Counted from the first letter of the stretch, positions 55,140 through 63,839 are shown. The stretch is 64,000 bases of DNA from Curvibacter sp. GWA2_63_95 (GCA_001795455.1 MGPB01000021.1:124001-188000), one strand, 5' to 3'. Numbers and translations are program-made. Notes: a model not told the origin generated them from the letters alone.

Positions 55140-55537
55140 CGAGTGCTTTGGAGTCGTGCGAACGACCTCTTTCAGTCTGTAGATGCCTCGGCTTCGCCGC
55201 GGAAGCGGACTGTCAATGAAGACACCGCGCTCTGGGTTGTTGCAGGGTTCCGCAATTCTGTTATCACCATCAAATTGCATCCCACGTAAAAATGCGTAAT
55301 GAAATCAAAGAGTTCCTGAGCTGGCGTTAACGGTGTTCATAAGCAAGCCGCCTTGTTCATAAGCAGGGTTGCAGGGTTTGGCCTCATTTTCATCGATGGT
55401 CACGCGGCATCGGGTCTGACTAATCGGATATAAATCAAGCACTTAAAGAATCCACGGGAGGGAATCATGGGTGTATGTGGCTCTGTTCATAAGACCTGTT
55501 TGATGTCTACAACACGTTAAACCGCTTTAACCCAATC
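55140..55537. other. 398-bp gene-free stretch in the accessory segment
   Basis: No credible gene. It contains a GC-rich inverted repeat around CGGCTTCGCCGCGGAAGCGG (about 55188-55207, with CAGTC / GACTG outside it), three direct copies of TGTTCATAAG, and a 12-codon open frame starting at 55292 that may be a gene relic. Confidence 0.5.
55334..55493 (+). repeat. Three direct copies of TGTTCATAAG
   Basis: Copies at 55334-55343, 55354-55363 and 55484-55493. The first two are 20 bp apart and followed by C; the third is 130 bp further on. Their spacing suggests protein-binding sites or the end of a mobile element (inference). Confidence 0.6.
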
Positions 55538-55906
55538 ATGCGTAATCCAAGCTCCCTGCTGCTGGTCATAGTGGCCTTCGGTATCGCTGGCGCCTTTTGG
55601 GCGGGGCATTTCATCGCGCGGCATGACGCTGAGAAGATCACGCTAGGAGCAATTCAAGCAGTTTCAGTTCAGGACGCCGCGGCATCATTCATGGTTACCT
55701 CTGGGGCGCGCGCAGCGTTGCAAGAAGGGAAGCTCGTGCAAGCTGATATGGTCCTGCGCAACTATGGCGCTTTGAAAGCCTCTACGCTTATCGAGTGTAG
55801 AAAGTCGGCGGAATGCGTAAGTGAGGCTGGTGCCCTAATGCCTACTGAAAACGCCCTAAATGAGGCACTTGCTGCAGCTAGATGGCCCGAGGGAAAGCGC
55901 CAATGA
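55538..55906 (+). CDS. Cassette-type hypothetical membrane-anchored protein
   Basis: A 122-residue protein with one N-terminal hydrophobic helix (about residues 6-27, LLLVIVAFGIAGAFWAGHFIA) followed by a soluble part containing two cysteines (IECRKSAECVSEAG). No family recognised. Its stop lies 13 bp before a well-formed attC site, the position expected for an integron cassette gene. Confidence 0.65.
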   Translation: MRNPSSLLLVIVAFGIAGAFWAGHFIARHDAEKITLGAIQAVSVQDAAASFMVTSGARAALQEGKLVQADMVLRNYGALKASTLIECRKSAECVSEAGALMPTENALNEALAAARWPEGKRQ

Positions 55907-55919
55907 TCCGTGATACGCC

Positions 55920-56006
55920 GCTTAACATGTCGGCCCACTCGGACACACAGCAGCACTTTTCCGCTGCGCGGCGCATGCTGTGAGTCGGTGGCCTCCAACG
56001 TTGGGT
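55920..56006 (+). other. Integron attC recombination site
   Basis: Starts with GCTTAAC (fits RYYYAAC) and ends with GTTGGGT (fits GTTRRRY), 87 bp long. Between them, arms around CGGCCCACTCGGACACACAGC and GCTGTGAGTCGGTGGCCTCC pair with a few extra bases, the imperfect hairpin typical of attC. It sits 13 bp after one small gene and 3 bp before the ATG of the next. Confidence 0.72.
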
Positions 56007-56009
56007 GTC

Positions 56010-56462
56010 ATGAGCACAATCGGCACGCTGGTGAGAGCATTGCGCCAAAGATTTCGCGAGATCGGGGAAAACCTATCAGACGATTCACAGCAAAGACTTC
56101 CGGACGCGCCAGCCTCACCTGAATGGCTGGAGAAGGTCAGGCTCAGTCGTGCGTCAGAAGAGTTTGTCATGGGTGTTGCGAACAAGATGTCGCCAGAAGT
56201 CCAGGCTCACCTCAAAAGTCTGACTCAACGCGACGTATATCCTTTGTCACTTTTCGCACTCATCAAGCTCGTGAAGACAAGTTACGAAAGCGCAACGCGC
56301 TGTTTGTTGCATGACATGATCACGAAAGATGAGTACGACACCATACAAAGACTCTCGCCACGTATCCTAAGCGAGCTATCAGCGTTATCTGCCGATGAAA
56401 GCGCTGTTCATTCTGGCGGGGAACTATTGGCTAAGCCAAGCAAACCCGGAATAAGCGAATGA
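56010..56462 (+). CDS. Cassette-type hypothetical soluble protein
   Basis: A 150-residue protein beginning 3 bp after the attC site. Mostly helical, with LVRALRQRFREIGENLSDD at the start, FVMGVANKMSPEVQAHLKSL near 50, and LIKLVKTSYESATRCLLHDMI near 85. No family recognised. After its stop codon is GCCTAGC (56464-56470), which resembles a decayed left attC box. Confidence 0.65.
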   Translation: MSTIGTLVRALRQRFREIGENLSDDSQQRLPDAPASPEWLEKVRLSRASEEFVMGVANKMSPEVQAHLKSLTQRDVYPLSLFALIKLVKTSYESATRCLLHDMITKDEYDTIQRLSPRILSELSALSADESAVHSGGELLAKPSKPGISE

Positions 56463-56512
56463 CGCCTAGCTGGACGCTTCAATACCGCGTTGAAAGCACT
56501 TGAGGCATAGAA

Positions 56513-56707
56513 ATGATCTTCGGGTGCGTTGATGAAATTGCAGTTGAATTTGCCGCCGATGAAATTGGATATTCGAATTTCTTGTTGGGGCGTTGTTGCC
56601 TGGCTGTCAACGGGAAGAAGTATTTTCAGACCTTCACCAAACACACAATCTGGACTTCTCCCGCTTCGGTAGACATATTTCAGCCGCCAGATACCGGACA
56701 TTCGTGA
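56513..56707 (+). CDS. Truncated protein resembling an Imm42-type immunity protein
   Basis: A 64-residue reading frame. MIFGCVDEIAVEFAADE and the following FLLGRCCLAVNGKKYF resemble the start of Imm42-type immunity proteins, which protect against polymorphic toxins, but that family is about 150 residues long. This copy therefore appears cut after 64 codons. No cognate toxin is seen. The likeness comes from memory of the family pattern, so it is tentative; it may be a cassette remnant. Confidence 0.4.
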   Translation: MIFGCVDEIAVEFAADEIGYSNFLLGRCCLAVNGKKYFQTFTKHTIWTSPASVDIFQPPDTGHS

Positions 56708-56793
56708 CTGTCGGCAACTGGCCCCAAGCTGCCGTCGGTCGAAAGAGAAAATCCATAGAACGGAAAAGTGGCCGCTCAACGCCCGCGTTAGGC
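56708..56793 (+). other. Probable second attC site (degenerate left end)
   Basis: GTTAGGC at 56787-56793 fits the right box GTTRRRY and is preceded by GGCCGCTCAACGCCCGC, a common right-arm form. The left arm GGCAACTGGCCCCAAGCTGCC pairs only partly, and its left box is degenerate. It would close the cassette containing the Imm42-like fragment. Confidence 0.5.
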
Positions 56794-56812
56794 GAAATAA
56801 CCAATCTCCGAG

Positions 56813-57370
56813 TCAGCGCGCACGTCGGTAGTGCATGGCGACCGCGCCGCAGCGCAGCGGCTTCGCCGTAATCAGCTCGAGCTTCCGGGTGCTGGGCAGC
56901 CCGCTCTCATACAGGGTAGGGCCGTGGCCGGCAATCCTGGGGTGGACGAGGAGCTGGTACTCGTCGATCAAATCCAGCCTCTCCAGCTCGGTCGCAAGCT
57001 TGCCACTGCCGAGGAGCACGCCGCCAGGGGTCGCGTCTTTGAGTTTTTCTATGCTCCCGCGCAGGTCACCGGCGATGTGGTGGCTGTTGTTCCAGGGGAA
57101 GTCCCTTCGCGTCGAGGACACCACGTATTTTGGTTTGGCCTCCAGCTTGACCGCCCATTCGCGCATGGCTAATGGTGCGTCCGTATCACAGCGGGCGACA
57201 GCGGGCCAGTAGCTCTCCATCATCTCGTAAGTGATGCGCCCCCACAGCATCGCCCCGCTCTCGTCCATGAGCTGGGTAAAAAAAGCATGTGTCTCGTCGT
57301 CGGCAATGCCTTCCTGGTGGTCGATGCAGCCATCCAGGGTGACGTTGATACTGAAGGTCAAGAGTCCCAT
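56813..57370 (-). CDS. Dihydrofolate reductase-family protein (RibD C-terminal type)
   Basis: A 185-residue protein of the RibD C-terminal / dihydrofolate reductase-like fold. Marks are SINVTLDGCIDHQEGIADDETHAFFTQL, MLWGRITYEMMESYWP near 40, and VLLGSGKLATELERLDLIDEYQLLVHPRIAGHG near 120. These proteins often have unknown reductase substrates, so dihydrofolate is not implied. It is on the opposite strand, ending 20 bp beyond the attC-like site; it may be a reversed cassette gene or the first host gene after the array. Confidence 0.88.
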   Translation of the reverse strand: MGLLTFSINVTLDGCIDHQEGIADDETHAFFTQLMDESGAMLWGRITYEMMESYWPAVARCDTDAPLAMREWAVKLEAKPKYVVSSTRRDFPWNNSHHIAGDLRGSIEKLKDATPGGVLLGSGKLATELERLDLIDEYQLLVHPRIAGHGPTLYESGLPSTRKLELITAKPLRCGAVAMHYRRAR

Positions 57371-57442
57371 GGTGTCCTCCGTTCAAGAGGCGCGATTTTT
57401 AATGATCTTTCGCGCCGTCGCCAAAAACTGTCTGGCGCCCGC

Positions 57443-58039
57443 CTAAATCCATCCCATCCATCCCGCAATCGCCCCCGCGCCCAGCAGCCATAGCAAATGA
57501 ATGCGGGTCTTCCAGACCAGCAGGGTGCTCACCGCGGTCACGGCCCACAGGGCCAGGTGGTGGGTGTCCGCTTTGTGGTTGGCGGCCAGGATCCAGCCGG
57601 TGGCGACCAGCAGGGCGATCACCAGCGGGGCCATGCCTTGTTTGAAGGCGCGCACGGCGCGCAGCTCGCGGTTGCGGTGGCCCCAGCGTGATGCGGTGAA
57701 GGTGAGGATGCTGCTGGGCAGCATGATGCCCAGCATGGACAAAAACACGCCCAACATGGCCAGCGCCAGGCCATACCAACCCGCGCCCAGGCCACCTGCA
57801 GCGTTGAGGCCTATGGTCCAGCCCAGCAAGGGCACAAACAAAATGTTGGGGCCGGGTGCGGCCTGCGCCAGTGCAATGCTGTTGCTGAACTGTTCGGCGT
57901 CCAGCCAGCCTTGCTCCACCACCAAAAAGCGCTGCATGTCAGGCGCAGTGGTGATGGCGCCGCCCACTGCCAGCAGCGACAGCGACGCAAAGTGCATGAA
58001 CAGTTCCAGCCACTGGGCCGCAGTCAGGGTGATGCTCAT
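57443..58039 (-). CDS. chrA: Chromate transporter, C-terminal half
   Basis: One half of a split ChrA-type chromate/anion exporter. From the ATG at 58039 it has 198 residues with about five hydrophobic segments. FASLSLLAVGGAITTAPDMQRFLV near 16 and ALAQAAPGPNILFVPLLGW near 55 are the conserved CHR features. Its partner half is immediately upstream and overlaps by 4 bp. Two separate short halves are a known arrangement (short-chain CHR pairs), so this is not a broken long gene. Confidence 0.88.
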   Translation of the reverse strand: MSITLTAAQWLELFMHFASLSLLAVGGAITTAPDMQRFLVVEQGWLDAEQFSNSIALAQAAPGPNILFVPLLGWTIGLNAAGGLGAGWYGLALAMLGVFLSMLGIMLPSSILTFTASRWGHRNRELRAVRAFKQGMAPLVIALLVATGWILAANHKADTHHLALWAVTAVSTLLVWKTRIHLLWLLGAGAIAGWMGWI

Positions 58040-58650
58040 GACGCCTCCTTTTTGGCCGCCAGGCGGCCCAGGCACACATAGGCCCAGGCACAGCCCATCC
58101 CGCCTATGCCCAGCAGCACCCAGAGCAAGGGCACGCGCAGCAGGGCCACGGTGCCAAAGGTGGACGCCATCAGCGCCAGGCAGGCGCCCAAGCCCATCAC
58201 ATTGCTTTTAAGCGCCGGTACCAGGCGCAGGCCGGCCGCGATGATGAGGCCGGCCGCCACGGCGCCCATGCCGCGCAGCGCGCCCTGGGCTTGCGGGTTG
58301 TCTGCCACACCGGCAAACGCCGCCGCCAACAGCAGCACGAGGATGAGCGGGAAGCTCAGCATGCCGGCCACACCGGCCAGCGCACCGCGCCAGCCAAAGT
58401 AGCGGTCACCCAGCATGAGCGAGAGGTTGACCACATTGGGGCCGGGCAGGATTTGGGCCACGGCCCAGTCTTCGACAAACTCTTCGGCGGTGAGCCACTG
58501 TTTGCGCTCCACCAGCTCCCGCTGGGCCACAGCCAGTACGCCGCCAAAGCCCTGCAGGGCCAGCAGCGAAAACGAGAAAAACAGGTCGGTCTTGGAGCGG
58601 GGCGCCGGGCGCGGGGCAGGGGGAATGGCGGGTGGGGTGCTGGGAGACAT
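58036..58650 (-). CDS. chrA: Chromate transporter, N-terminal half
   Basis: A 204-residue CHR-family half with a proline-rich N-terminal tail (about 1-20), then FSLLALQGFGGVLAVAQRELVERKQWL near 28 and AQILPGPNVVNLSLMLGDR near 65, and several hydrophobic helices. It overlaps the other half by ATGA (58036-58039), so both are made from one message. Role: export of chromate or a related oxyanion (inferred from family). It follows the PF10118 gene on the same strand after 9 bp. Confidence 0.88.
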   Translation of the reverse strand: MSPSTPPAIPPAPRPAPRSKTDLFFSFSLLALQGFGGVLAVAQRELVERKQWLTAEEFVEDWAVAQILPGPNVVNLSLMLGDRYFGWRGALAGVAGMLSFPLILVLLLAAAFAGVADNPQAQGALRGMGAVAAGLIIAAGLRLVPALKSNVMGLGACLALMASTFGTVALLRVPLLWVLLGIGGMGCAWAYVCLGRLAAKKEAS

Positions 58651-58659
58651 GCAGGCGGT

Positions 58660-59484
58660 TTAGGTGGGTTGCCCCACCACAGTGAACTGGGCGCTATTGT
58701 CGCGCAGCCACTGTTCCGACCGTGCGCCGTCTTGCTGGCGCGGATGAAAATCTTCGCGCAGGTAGGCGCGCCACTGCGCCCGGTTGCTGGAGATAAAGCC
58801 GTCTTTGCCAAACAAGAAGTGGCCCGCACTGCGCCAGGTGCTCCAGCGGAACAGTGCCTTGTCGTGCCAAAGGTTGCGGATGGTCTGGCGCGTCACGTCG
58901 CTGAAGAACGTGAAGGTGATGTAGCGGAACAGGCGCAAGCGCCATTCGTGGTTGCCGCCAATGGCCTGGTACACGTCAAACGCGGTGCTGCGGTGCTCGC
59001 TCTCTTCGGCGCTGTGCCAAAGCCACAGGGTTTGGAGTCGCTCTTCGCTGCCCTCCAGCGCCTCGGGGTGGGCCAGCATCCAGTCGGCAAAGATGGCGGT
59101 GAGGTGTTCGGTGGCGGCGGTGGCACCCACGTGTACACGCACATCCATGTGGGCGCTGGCCTGCATGCGTTTGGCGGCGCGGCGCTCCAGCGCGTTGGTA
59201 AAGCCCTGCGTTTCCAGGTGGCCGTTGAACAGGCTGTGGATGCGACGGTGGGTGGCCTCTTGGCCCACAAAACCCTGCACCTCGGCGGCAAAGCGTGCCC
59301 GCTGGTCCTCGGGCAGGGACTTGAGCCCGGCGCGCACCGAATCCATAAAGTACTGCTCGCCCAGCGGGAAACTCATGGACAGCGCGTTGAAGAAGGCGGA
59401 GCGGAACGCGTCGCCGCCGTTCCAGCGCACCGCAAAGGGCGTGTTCAGGTCGATCAGCAGCTTGCGCACGACAAGGTCGGTCAT
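58660..59484 (-). CDS. Metal-dependent hydrolase-like protein (PF10118)
   Basis: A 274-residue helical protein from the ATG at 59484. FFNALSMSFPLGEQYFMDSVR near 29, FVGQEATHRRIHSLFN near 72 and HSAEESEHRSTAFDVYQ near 150 supply Glu and His residues for a probable di-iron or other metal centre, as in the PF10118 group. The actual reaction is unknown. The longer open frame upstream lies in the lipase gene. It overlaps the lipase stop by 4 bp, so it belongs to the same operon. Confidence 0.85.
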   Translation of the reverse strand: MTDLVVRKLLIDLNTPFAVRWNGGDAFRSAFFNALSMSFPLGEQYFMDSVRAGLKSLPEDQRARFAAEVQGFVGQEATHRRIHSLFNGHLETQGFTNALERRAAKRMQASAHMDVRVHVGATAATEHLTAIFADWMLAHPEALEGSEERLQTLWLWHSAEESEHRSTAFDVYQAIGGNHEWRLRLFRYITFTFFSDVTRQTIRNLWHDKALFRWSTWRSAGHFLFGKDGFISSNRAQWRAYLREDFHPRQQDGARSEQWLRDNSAQFTVVGQPT

Positions 59485-60380
59485 GGGGTGGCTCCATCCA
59501 GGGTGGGTGGCAGGTCGGCCAGCTCGCGCCGCACCCAGGCGTTCACGTCCGGGTCCAGGCACATCTGCAAATGGCCGATACCGGGGAACACCGTGGGCGT
59601 GATGCCGGGCAGTGTCTGCGGCCGCTGCGGGTACACGATGTTGTCTTGCGGGGTAATGGCCACCCGCAGCAGGTTGCGCAAGGCATCGTCTTCCCCCGCG
59701 GCCAGCGTGGCCAGCCAAGGGCTGCCCCACCGCATTTGCAGGCCATTGGGCGTGCGGCTGCCCTTGGCCAGCTGGGTGCCCGCATGCGGGGTGCCCAGTG
59801 TGAGCACCCGGGCCACGCGGGCGGTGCCATGCTTGCGCATCCAGGCGCGAATGGCCAGGCCGCCCATGCTGTGGCCGACCAGTGCCACCTGGGTTTGCCC
59901 GCTGTTGAGCAGTGCGCTGGTTACGGCGGATTCGAGGATGGGTGCGTAGTCGTCAATGGAGGCAAACACCGGCTCCAGGTCCACCGCAAATACGGCATGG
60001 CCTTGGGCGCGCAGCTGGGTTGCCGTGGTATCCCAAATGCGGTGGTTGCACAGGTAGCCATGCACCAGCACCACCGGCACGCGCGGCGTGTTGCTGGTGG
60101 CCGCCTGGTAGCGTGGTGCGCGGCGCTCCCAGGGCTGGCGCAGCAAAAACACCACCACGCCGGCCACCATTTCGCCGCCCAATGCGCGCCACCAGTCGTG
60201 CCAGGGCTCGGGGGCGCGGGTGATCAGGGCGGTCAGCACATCGGCCAGCAACATGGTGACCACGGGCACCAGCAACGCCAGCGCCAAGGCACCCAGCACC
60301 GAGCCCCACAGCCAGTACCCCAGCGCTGCACCGGCCAGGGTTTGGACCAGCAAAAGACGGCGCAGCAGTTGGGCAAGCAT
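59481..60380 (-). CDS. Alpha/beta hydrolase (lipase-like)
   Basis: A 299-residue hydrolase with two or three N-terminal hydrophobic helices (about 8-50) anchoring it to the inner membrane. Then PVVLVHGYLCNHRIWD near 102 (oxyanion HG), the nucleophile elbow GHSMGGLAIR near 169, and GIGHLQMCLDPDVNAWV near 270 with the catalytic His. Esterase or triglyceride lipase activity is likely. It follows the FadB-like gene by 12 bp, consistent with supplying fatty acids for beta-oxidation (inference). Confidence 0.85.
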   Translation of the reverse strand: MLAQLLRRLLLVQTLAGAALGYWLWGSVLGALALALLVPVVTMLLADVLTALITRAPEPWHDWWRALGGEMVAGVVVFLLRQPWERRAPRYQAATSNTPRVPVVLVHGYLCNHRIWDTTATQLRAQGHAVFAVDLEPVFASIDDYAPILESAVTSALLNSGQTQVALVGHSMGGLAIRAWMRKHGTARVARVLTLGTPHAGTQLAKGSRTPNGLQMRWGSPWLATLAAGEDDALRNLLRVAITPQDNIVYPQRPQTLPGITPTVFPGIGHLQMCLDPDVNAWVRRELADLPPTLDGATP

Positions 60381-60392
60381 GGGGTAGGGGCC

Positions 60393-62564
60393 TTAGTACT
60401 GGGGTTGATGGCGGCGGATGGCCGCCTTGACATCATCGCTCACAGCAAAACCCGGGCCAAACTGAGACGCCAATGCGGCCGCGCGAGCCTCAAAGGCCTC
60501 AATGCCCATGCCGTAGATGAACTGCAGGGCACCGCCGGTCCAGGCCGGAAAGCCAATACCGAAGATGGAGCCGATGTTGGCGTCGTGCACGCTGGTGAGC
60601 ACACCCTCGGCCAGGCAGCGCGCGGTTTCCACGGCTTGGCGGTACAGCAGGCGATCTTTCAGGTCGGTGATGGTCCAGGGCGTGTCGGCCTTCTCAAACA
60701 GCGGTTTGAGCTGGGGCCAGAGGAATTTCTTGGCGCCTTTCTCCGTGGGGTATTCGTAGAAGCCCGCACCGCCGGCGCGGCCGGGGCGCTCGTGTTGTCG
60801 CACCATCTGCTCCACCACCCGTTCACCCGGCGTGGCCACATACGTCTTGCCTTCGGCCTCCAAGTCTTTTTTGGTCTGGTCCATCACGTGCAGGCTCAGC
60901 GTGAGGGCGGTTTCGTCCAGCACGGCCAGCGGGCCCACGGGCATGCCGCACTGGATGCCGGCGTTCTCAATGGCCGCAGCGGGAATGCCTTCGCCCAGCA
61001 TGGCGGCCCCCTCCATCACAAAAGTGCCAAACACGCGGCTGGTGAAGAAGCCGCGCGAGTCGTTCACCACGATGGGGAACTTGCCCAGGGCCTGCACATA
61101 GTCGTATGCGCGCGCCACGGTCTCGTCGTCGGTTGCTTTGCCCTTGATGATTTCCACCAGCTTCATCTTGTCCACGGGGCTGAAGAAGTGGATGCCGATA
61201 AATTTCTTGGCATCGCGGCTGGCCGTTGCTAAGCCGGTGATGGGCAGGGTGGACGTGTTGGAGGCGAAGAAGCCGCCGGGTGCGAGCAGCGGTTCGGCTT
61301 CTTGCGTGACCTTGGCCTTGAGTTCGCGGTTTTCAAACACGGCTTCGATGATCAGGTCGCAGCCTTGCAGGTCGGCCACGCTGCCGGTGGGGTGGATCAG
61401 GTCGAGCATGGCTTGCTGTGCCTCGGGCTTCATGCGGCCCTTGTCCACACGGCCTTGCGTGATTTTGGCGCTGTAGCCCTTGCCCTGGTCGGCCTTCTCC
61501 TGGCTCACGTCCTTCAGTACGGTGGCAATGCCCTTGCTGGCTTGGCTGTAGGCAATGCCGGCACCCATCATGCCGGCGCCCAGCAGGCCTATCTTGGCCG
61601 GCTTGTAGCGTGGCACGCCGGTCGGGCGGCTCTGGCCGCTCTTGATGGCGTTGAGGTTGAAAAAGAAGGTGTTGATCATGGCCTTGGCCTGCGGGCCGGA
61701 CATGAGCTTGGCCAGGTAGCGGCTCTCGATGCGCAGCGCAGTCTCCAGGTCCACCTGCAGGCCTTCGACCATGCAGGCGATGATGGCCTCGGGCGCGGGG
61801 TAGAGGCCGCGCGTCTGCTTCTTGATGACGGCGGGCGCCACGGGCAGCATGCCCGCCACGGCAGGCGAGGAGGGCAGGCCACCCGGCACCTTGTAGCCCT
61901 TGGCCTCCCAAGGGTGCTGGGCCGTGGGGTTGGCGGAAATCCAGGCCAGGGCCTTGGCTTTCATGGTGGCGGCGGCATCGGGTCCGGGCGCTACCAGCTC
62001 GTGCACCAGGCCCAGGCCTTTGGCCTCGGTGGGGTTGAAGGTTTTGCCTTCCACCAAATAGGGCTGCGCACCCATCAGGCCCAGGTGGCGTGTCATTTTG
62101 GTCACGCCGCTGGCGCCGGGCAGCAGGCCCAGGGTCACTTCGGGCAGGCCGAACTGGGTTTTCTTGTCGTCAACGGCAATGCGGTAGTGGCCCACCAGCG
62201 CCACCTCCCAGCCACCGCCCAGTGCTGTGCCATTGAGCAGGCTGACCACAGGCTTGCCCAGGGTCTCGATGGTGCGGAAGTTCTTTTTGACGCGCTCGAT
62301 CTCTTCAAAGATGCGCGGCGCGTCAGCCGGCGTCAGGCGCATGGCGGCCTTGAGGTCGGCGCCAGCGAAGAAGGTGGTCTTGGCCGACGCCAGCAGGATG
62401 CCGGAGATGGCGTCCTTGTCCTGCAGCACGCGCGCGGCCACGGCGTCCATGTCTTCCTGCCACTGCAGGCACATGGTGTTGACGGGGGAGTCCGGCTCGT
62501 CGAAGGTGATGGTGGCAATGCCTTTGCCGTCGATGGTTTCCAGGGAATAACGAATGGTTTTCAT
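60393..62564 (-). CDS. FadB/FadJ-like trifunctional beta-oxidation protein
   Basis: A 723-residue fusion of enoyl-CoA hydratase (about 1-190) and 3-hydroxyacyl-CoA dehydrogenase (about 320-700). The hydratase part has FFAGADLKA near 66 and GGGWEVALVGHYRI near 116 with catalytic acidic residues; the dehydrogenase NAD loop is GLLGAGMMGAGIAY near 330, and GIHFFSPVDKMKLVEII near 450 is typical. The gene follows the thiolase on the same strand with a repeat copy between them. Confidence 0.93.
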   Translation of the reverse strand: MKTIRYSLETIDGKGIATITFDEPDSPVNTMCLQWQEDMDAVAARVLQDKDAISGILLASAKTTFFAGADLKAAMRLTPADAPRIFEEIERVKKNFRTIETLGKPVVSLLNGTALGGGWEVALVGHYRIAVDDKKTQFGLPEVTLGLLPGASGVTKMTRHLGLMGAQPYLVEGKTFNPTEAKGLGLVHELVAPGPDAAATMKAKALAWISANPTAQHPWEAKGYKVPGGLPSSPAVAGMLPVAPAVIKKQTRGLYPAPEAIIACMVEGLQVDLETALRIESRYLAKLMSGPQAKAMINTFFFNLNAIKSGQSRPTGVPRYKPAKIGLLGAGMMGAGIAYSQASKGIATVLKDVSQEKADQGKGYSAKITQGRVDKGRMKPEAQQAMLDLIHPTGSVADLQGCDLIIEAVFENRELKAKVTQEAEPLLAPGGFFASNTSTLPITGLATASRDAKKFIGIHFFSPVDKMKLVEIIKGKATDDETVARAYDYVQALGKFPIVVNDSRGFFTSRVFGTFVMEGAAMLGEGIPAAAIENAGIQCGMPVGPLAVLDETALTLSLHVMDQTKKDLEAEGKTYVATPGERVVEQMVRQHERPGRAGGAGFYEYPTEKGAKKFLWPQLKPLFEKADTPWTITDLKDRLLYRQAVETARCLAEGVLTSVHDANIGSIFGIGFPAWTGGALQFIYGMGIEAFEARAAALASQFGPGFAVSDDVKAAIRRHQPQY

Positions 62565-62575
62565 GGGGTTAACCT

Positions 62576-62630
62576 GCTATGAAATAAGGAGCTGTTCGCG
62601 CAATAAGTACGGGGGCTAGAGGCCTAAAAG
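62576..62630 (+). repeat. Dispersed repeat copy 9
   Basis: GCTATGAAATAAGGAGCTGT then TCGCGCAATAAGTACGGGGGCTAGAGGCC, the most complete copy, filling nearly all of the gap between the thiolase gene and the FadB-like gene. Confidence 0.85.
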
Positions 62631-62633
62631 GCT

Positions 62634-63839
62634 TCAAATTCGCTCGACAATGGTGGCAATGCCCATGCCGCCGCCCACACACAGCGTGGCCAGGCCGTAG
62701 CGCAGCTTGCGGCGGTGCAGCTCGTCAATCAGGGTGCCCAGAATCATCGCGCCCGTGGCGCCCAGCGGGTGGCCCAAGGCGATGGCGCCGCCGTTCACGT
62801 TCACCTTCTCGTGCGGCACCTTCATCTCCTTCATGAAGCGCATCACCACGGCGGCGAAGGCTTCGTTCACTTCAAACAGATCGATGTCGTCCACCGTCAG
62901 CCCCGCCTTGGCCAGCGCCTTGCGCGTGGCGGGCATGGGGCCGGTGAGCATGATGGTGGGGTCGGCCCCGCTCAGCGCGGTGGCCACGATGCGGGCGCGC
63001 GGCGTGAGCTTGTGTGCCTTGGCGGCGGCTTCGTTGCCCACCAGCACGGCGGCTGCGCCATCCACAATGCCCGATGAGTTGCCCGCGTGGTGCACGTGGT
63101 GGATGCGCTCCACCTGCGGGTAGCGGGTCAGCGCCACGGCGTCAAAGCCCATACCGCCCATGTCGGCAAACGCGGGCTTGAGCCCGGCCAGGCCTTCCAG
63201 CGTGGTGCCGGGCTTGATGAACTCGTCGCGCGCCAGAATCGTCAGGCCCAGCGTGTCTTTCACCGGGCGCACTGACGCATCAAAGTAGCCCGCTGCCTGC
63301 GCCTTGGTGGCGCGGCGCTGCGACTCCAGCGCGTAGGCATCCACATCGGCACGGGTAAAGCCTTCCAGCGTGGCAATCAAATCCGCGCCTATGCCTTGGG
63401 GCACAAACAGGGTTTGCGAATTGGTTTCGGGGTCCATGGCCCAGGCACCGCCGTCGGAGCCAATCGGCACGCGGCTCATGCTCTCCACGCCACCCGCCAC
63501 CACCAGGTCTTCCCAGCCCGAGCGCACCTTTTGCGCGGCCATGTTCACGGCCTCCAAGCCGGAGGCACAGAAGCGGTTGATCTGCACACCCGCGGCCTGG
63601 AAGTCCCAGCCCGCCTTGAGCGCGGCCACCTTGGGCAGCACAGCGCCCTGGTCGCCCACGGGCGACACCACACCCATCACCACATCGTCTACCAGCGCGG
63701 TGTCAAAGCCGTTGCGCTGCTGCAGCTCGGTGAGCAGACCGGCCAGCAGGGTGACGGGCTTGACCTCGTGCAGGCTGCCGTCTTTTTTGCCTTTGCCGCG
63801 TGGGGTGCGGATGGCGTCAAACACAAATGCTTCGCTCAT
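62634..63839 (-). CDS. Acetyl-CoA acyltransferase (thiolase)
   Basis: Thiolase of 401 residues cleaving 3-ketoacyl-CoA at the end of each beta-oxidation round. Active cysteine in [15 protein letters not shown] near 91, catalytic His in [15 protein letters not shown] near 354, and the second cysteine in LCVGGGMG near 386. The degradative FadA role is inferred from the adjacent FadB-like gene. It is the first gene of the minus-strand fad operon, divergent from an acyl-CoA dehydrogenase gene. Confidence 0.95.
   Translation of the reverse strand: MSEAFVFDAIRTPRGKGKKDGSLHEVKPVTLLAGLLTELQQRNGFDTALVDDVVMGVVSPVGDQGAVLPKVAALKAGWDFQAAGVQINRFCASGLEAVNMAAQKVRSGWEDLVVAGGVESMSRVPIGSDGGAWAMDPETNSQTLFVPQGIGADLIATLEGFTRADVDAYALESQRRATKAQAAGYFDASVRPVKDTLGLTILARDEFIKPGTTLEGLAGLKPAFADMGGMGFDAVALTRYPQVERIHHVHHAGNSSGIVDGAAAVLVGNEAAAKAHKLTPRARIVATALSGADPTIMLTGPMPATRKALAKAGLTVDDIDLFEVNEAFAAVVMRFMKEMKVPHEKVNVNGGAIALGHPLGATGAMILGTLIDELHRRKLRYGLATLCVGGGMGIATIVERI

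Noticed and set aside
55324-55522. Possible long attC with CGTTAAC on the left and GTTAAAC on the right
   Set aside because: The left box breaks the RYYYAAC rule at its first base and the arms between the boxes do not pair; the TTCATAAG copies are direct, not inverted.
57443-58650. Reading the two chromate transporter halves as a frameshifted single gene
   Set aside because: Both halves are complete with their own starts and an ATGA overlap, matching the known two-gene short-chain form.
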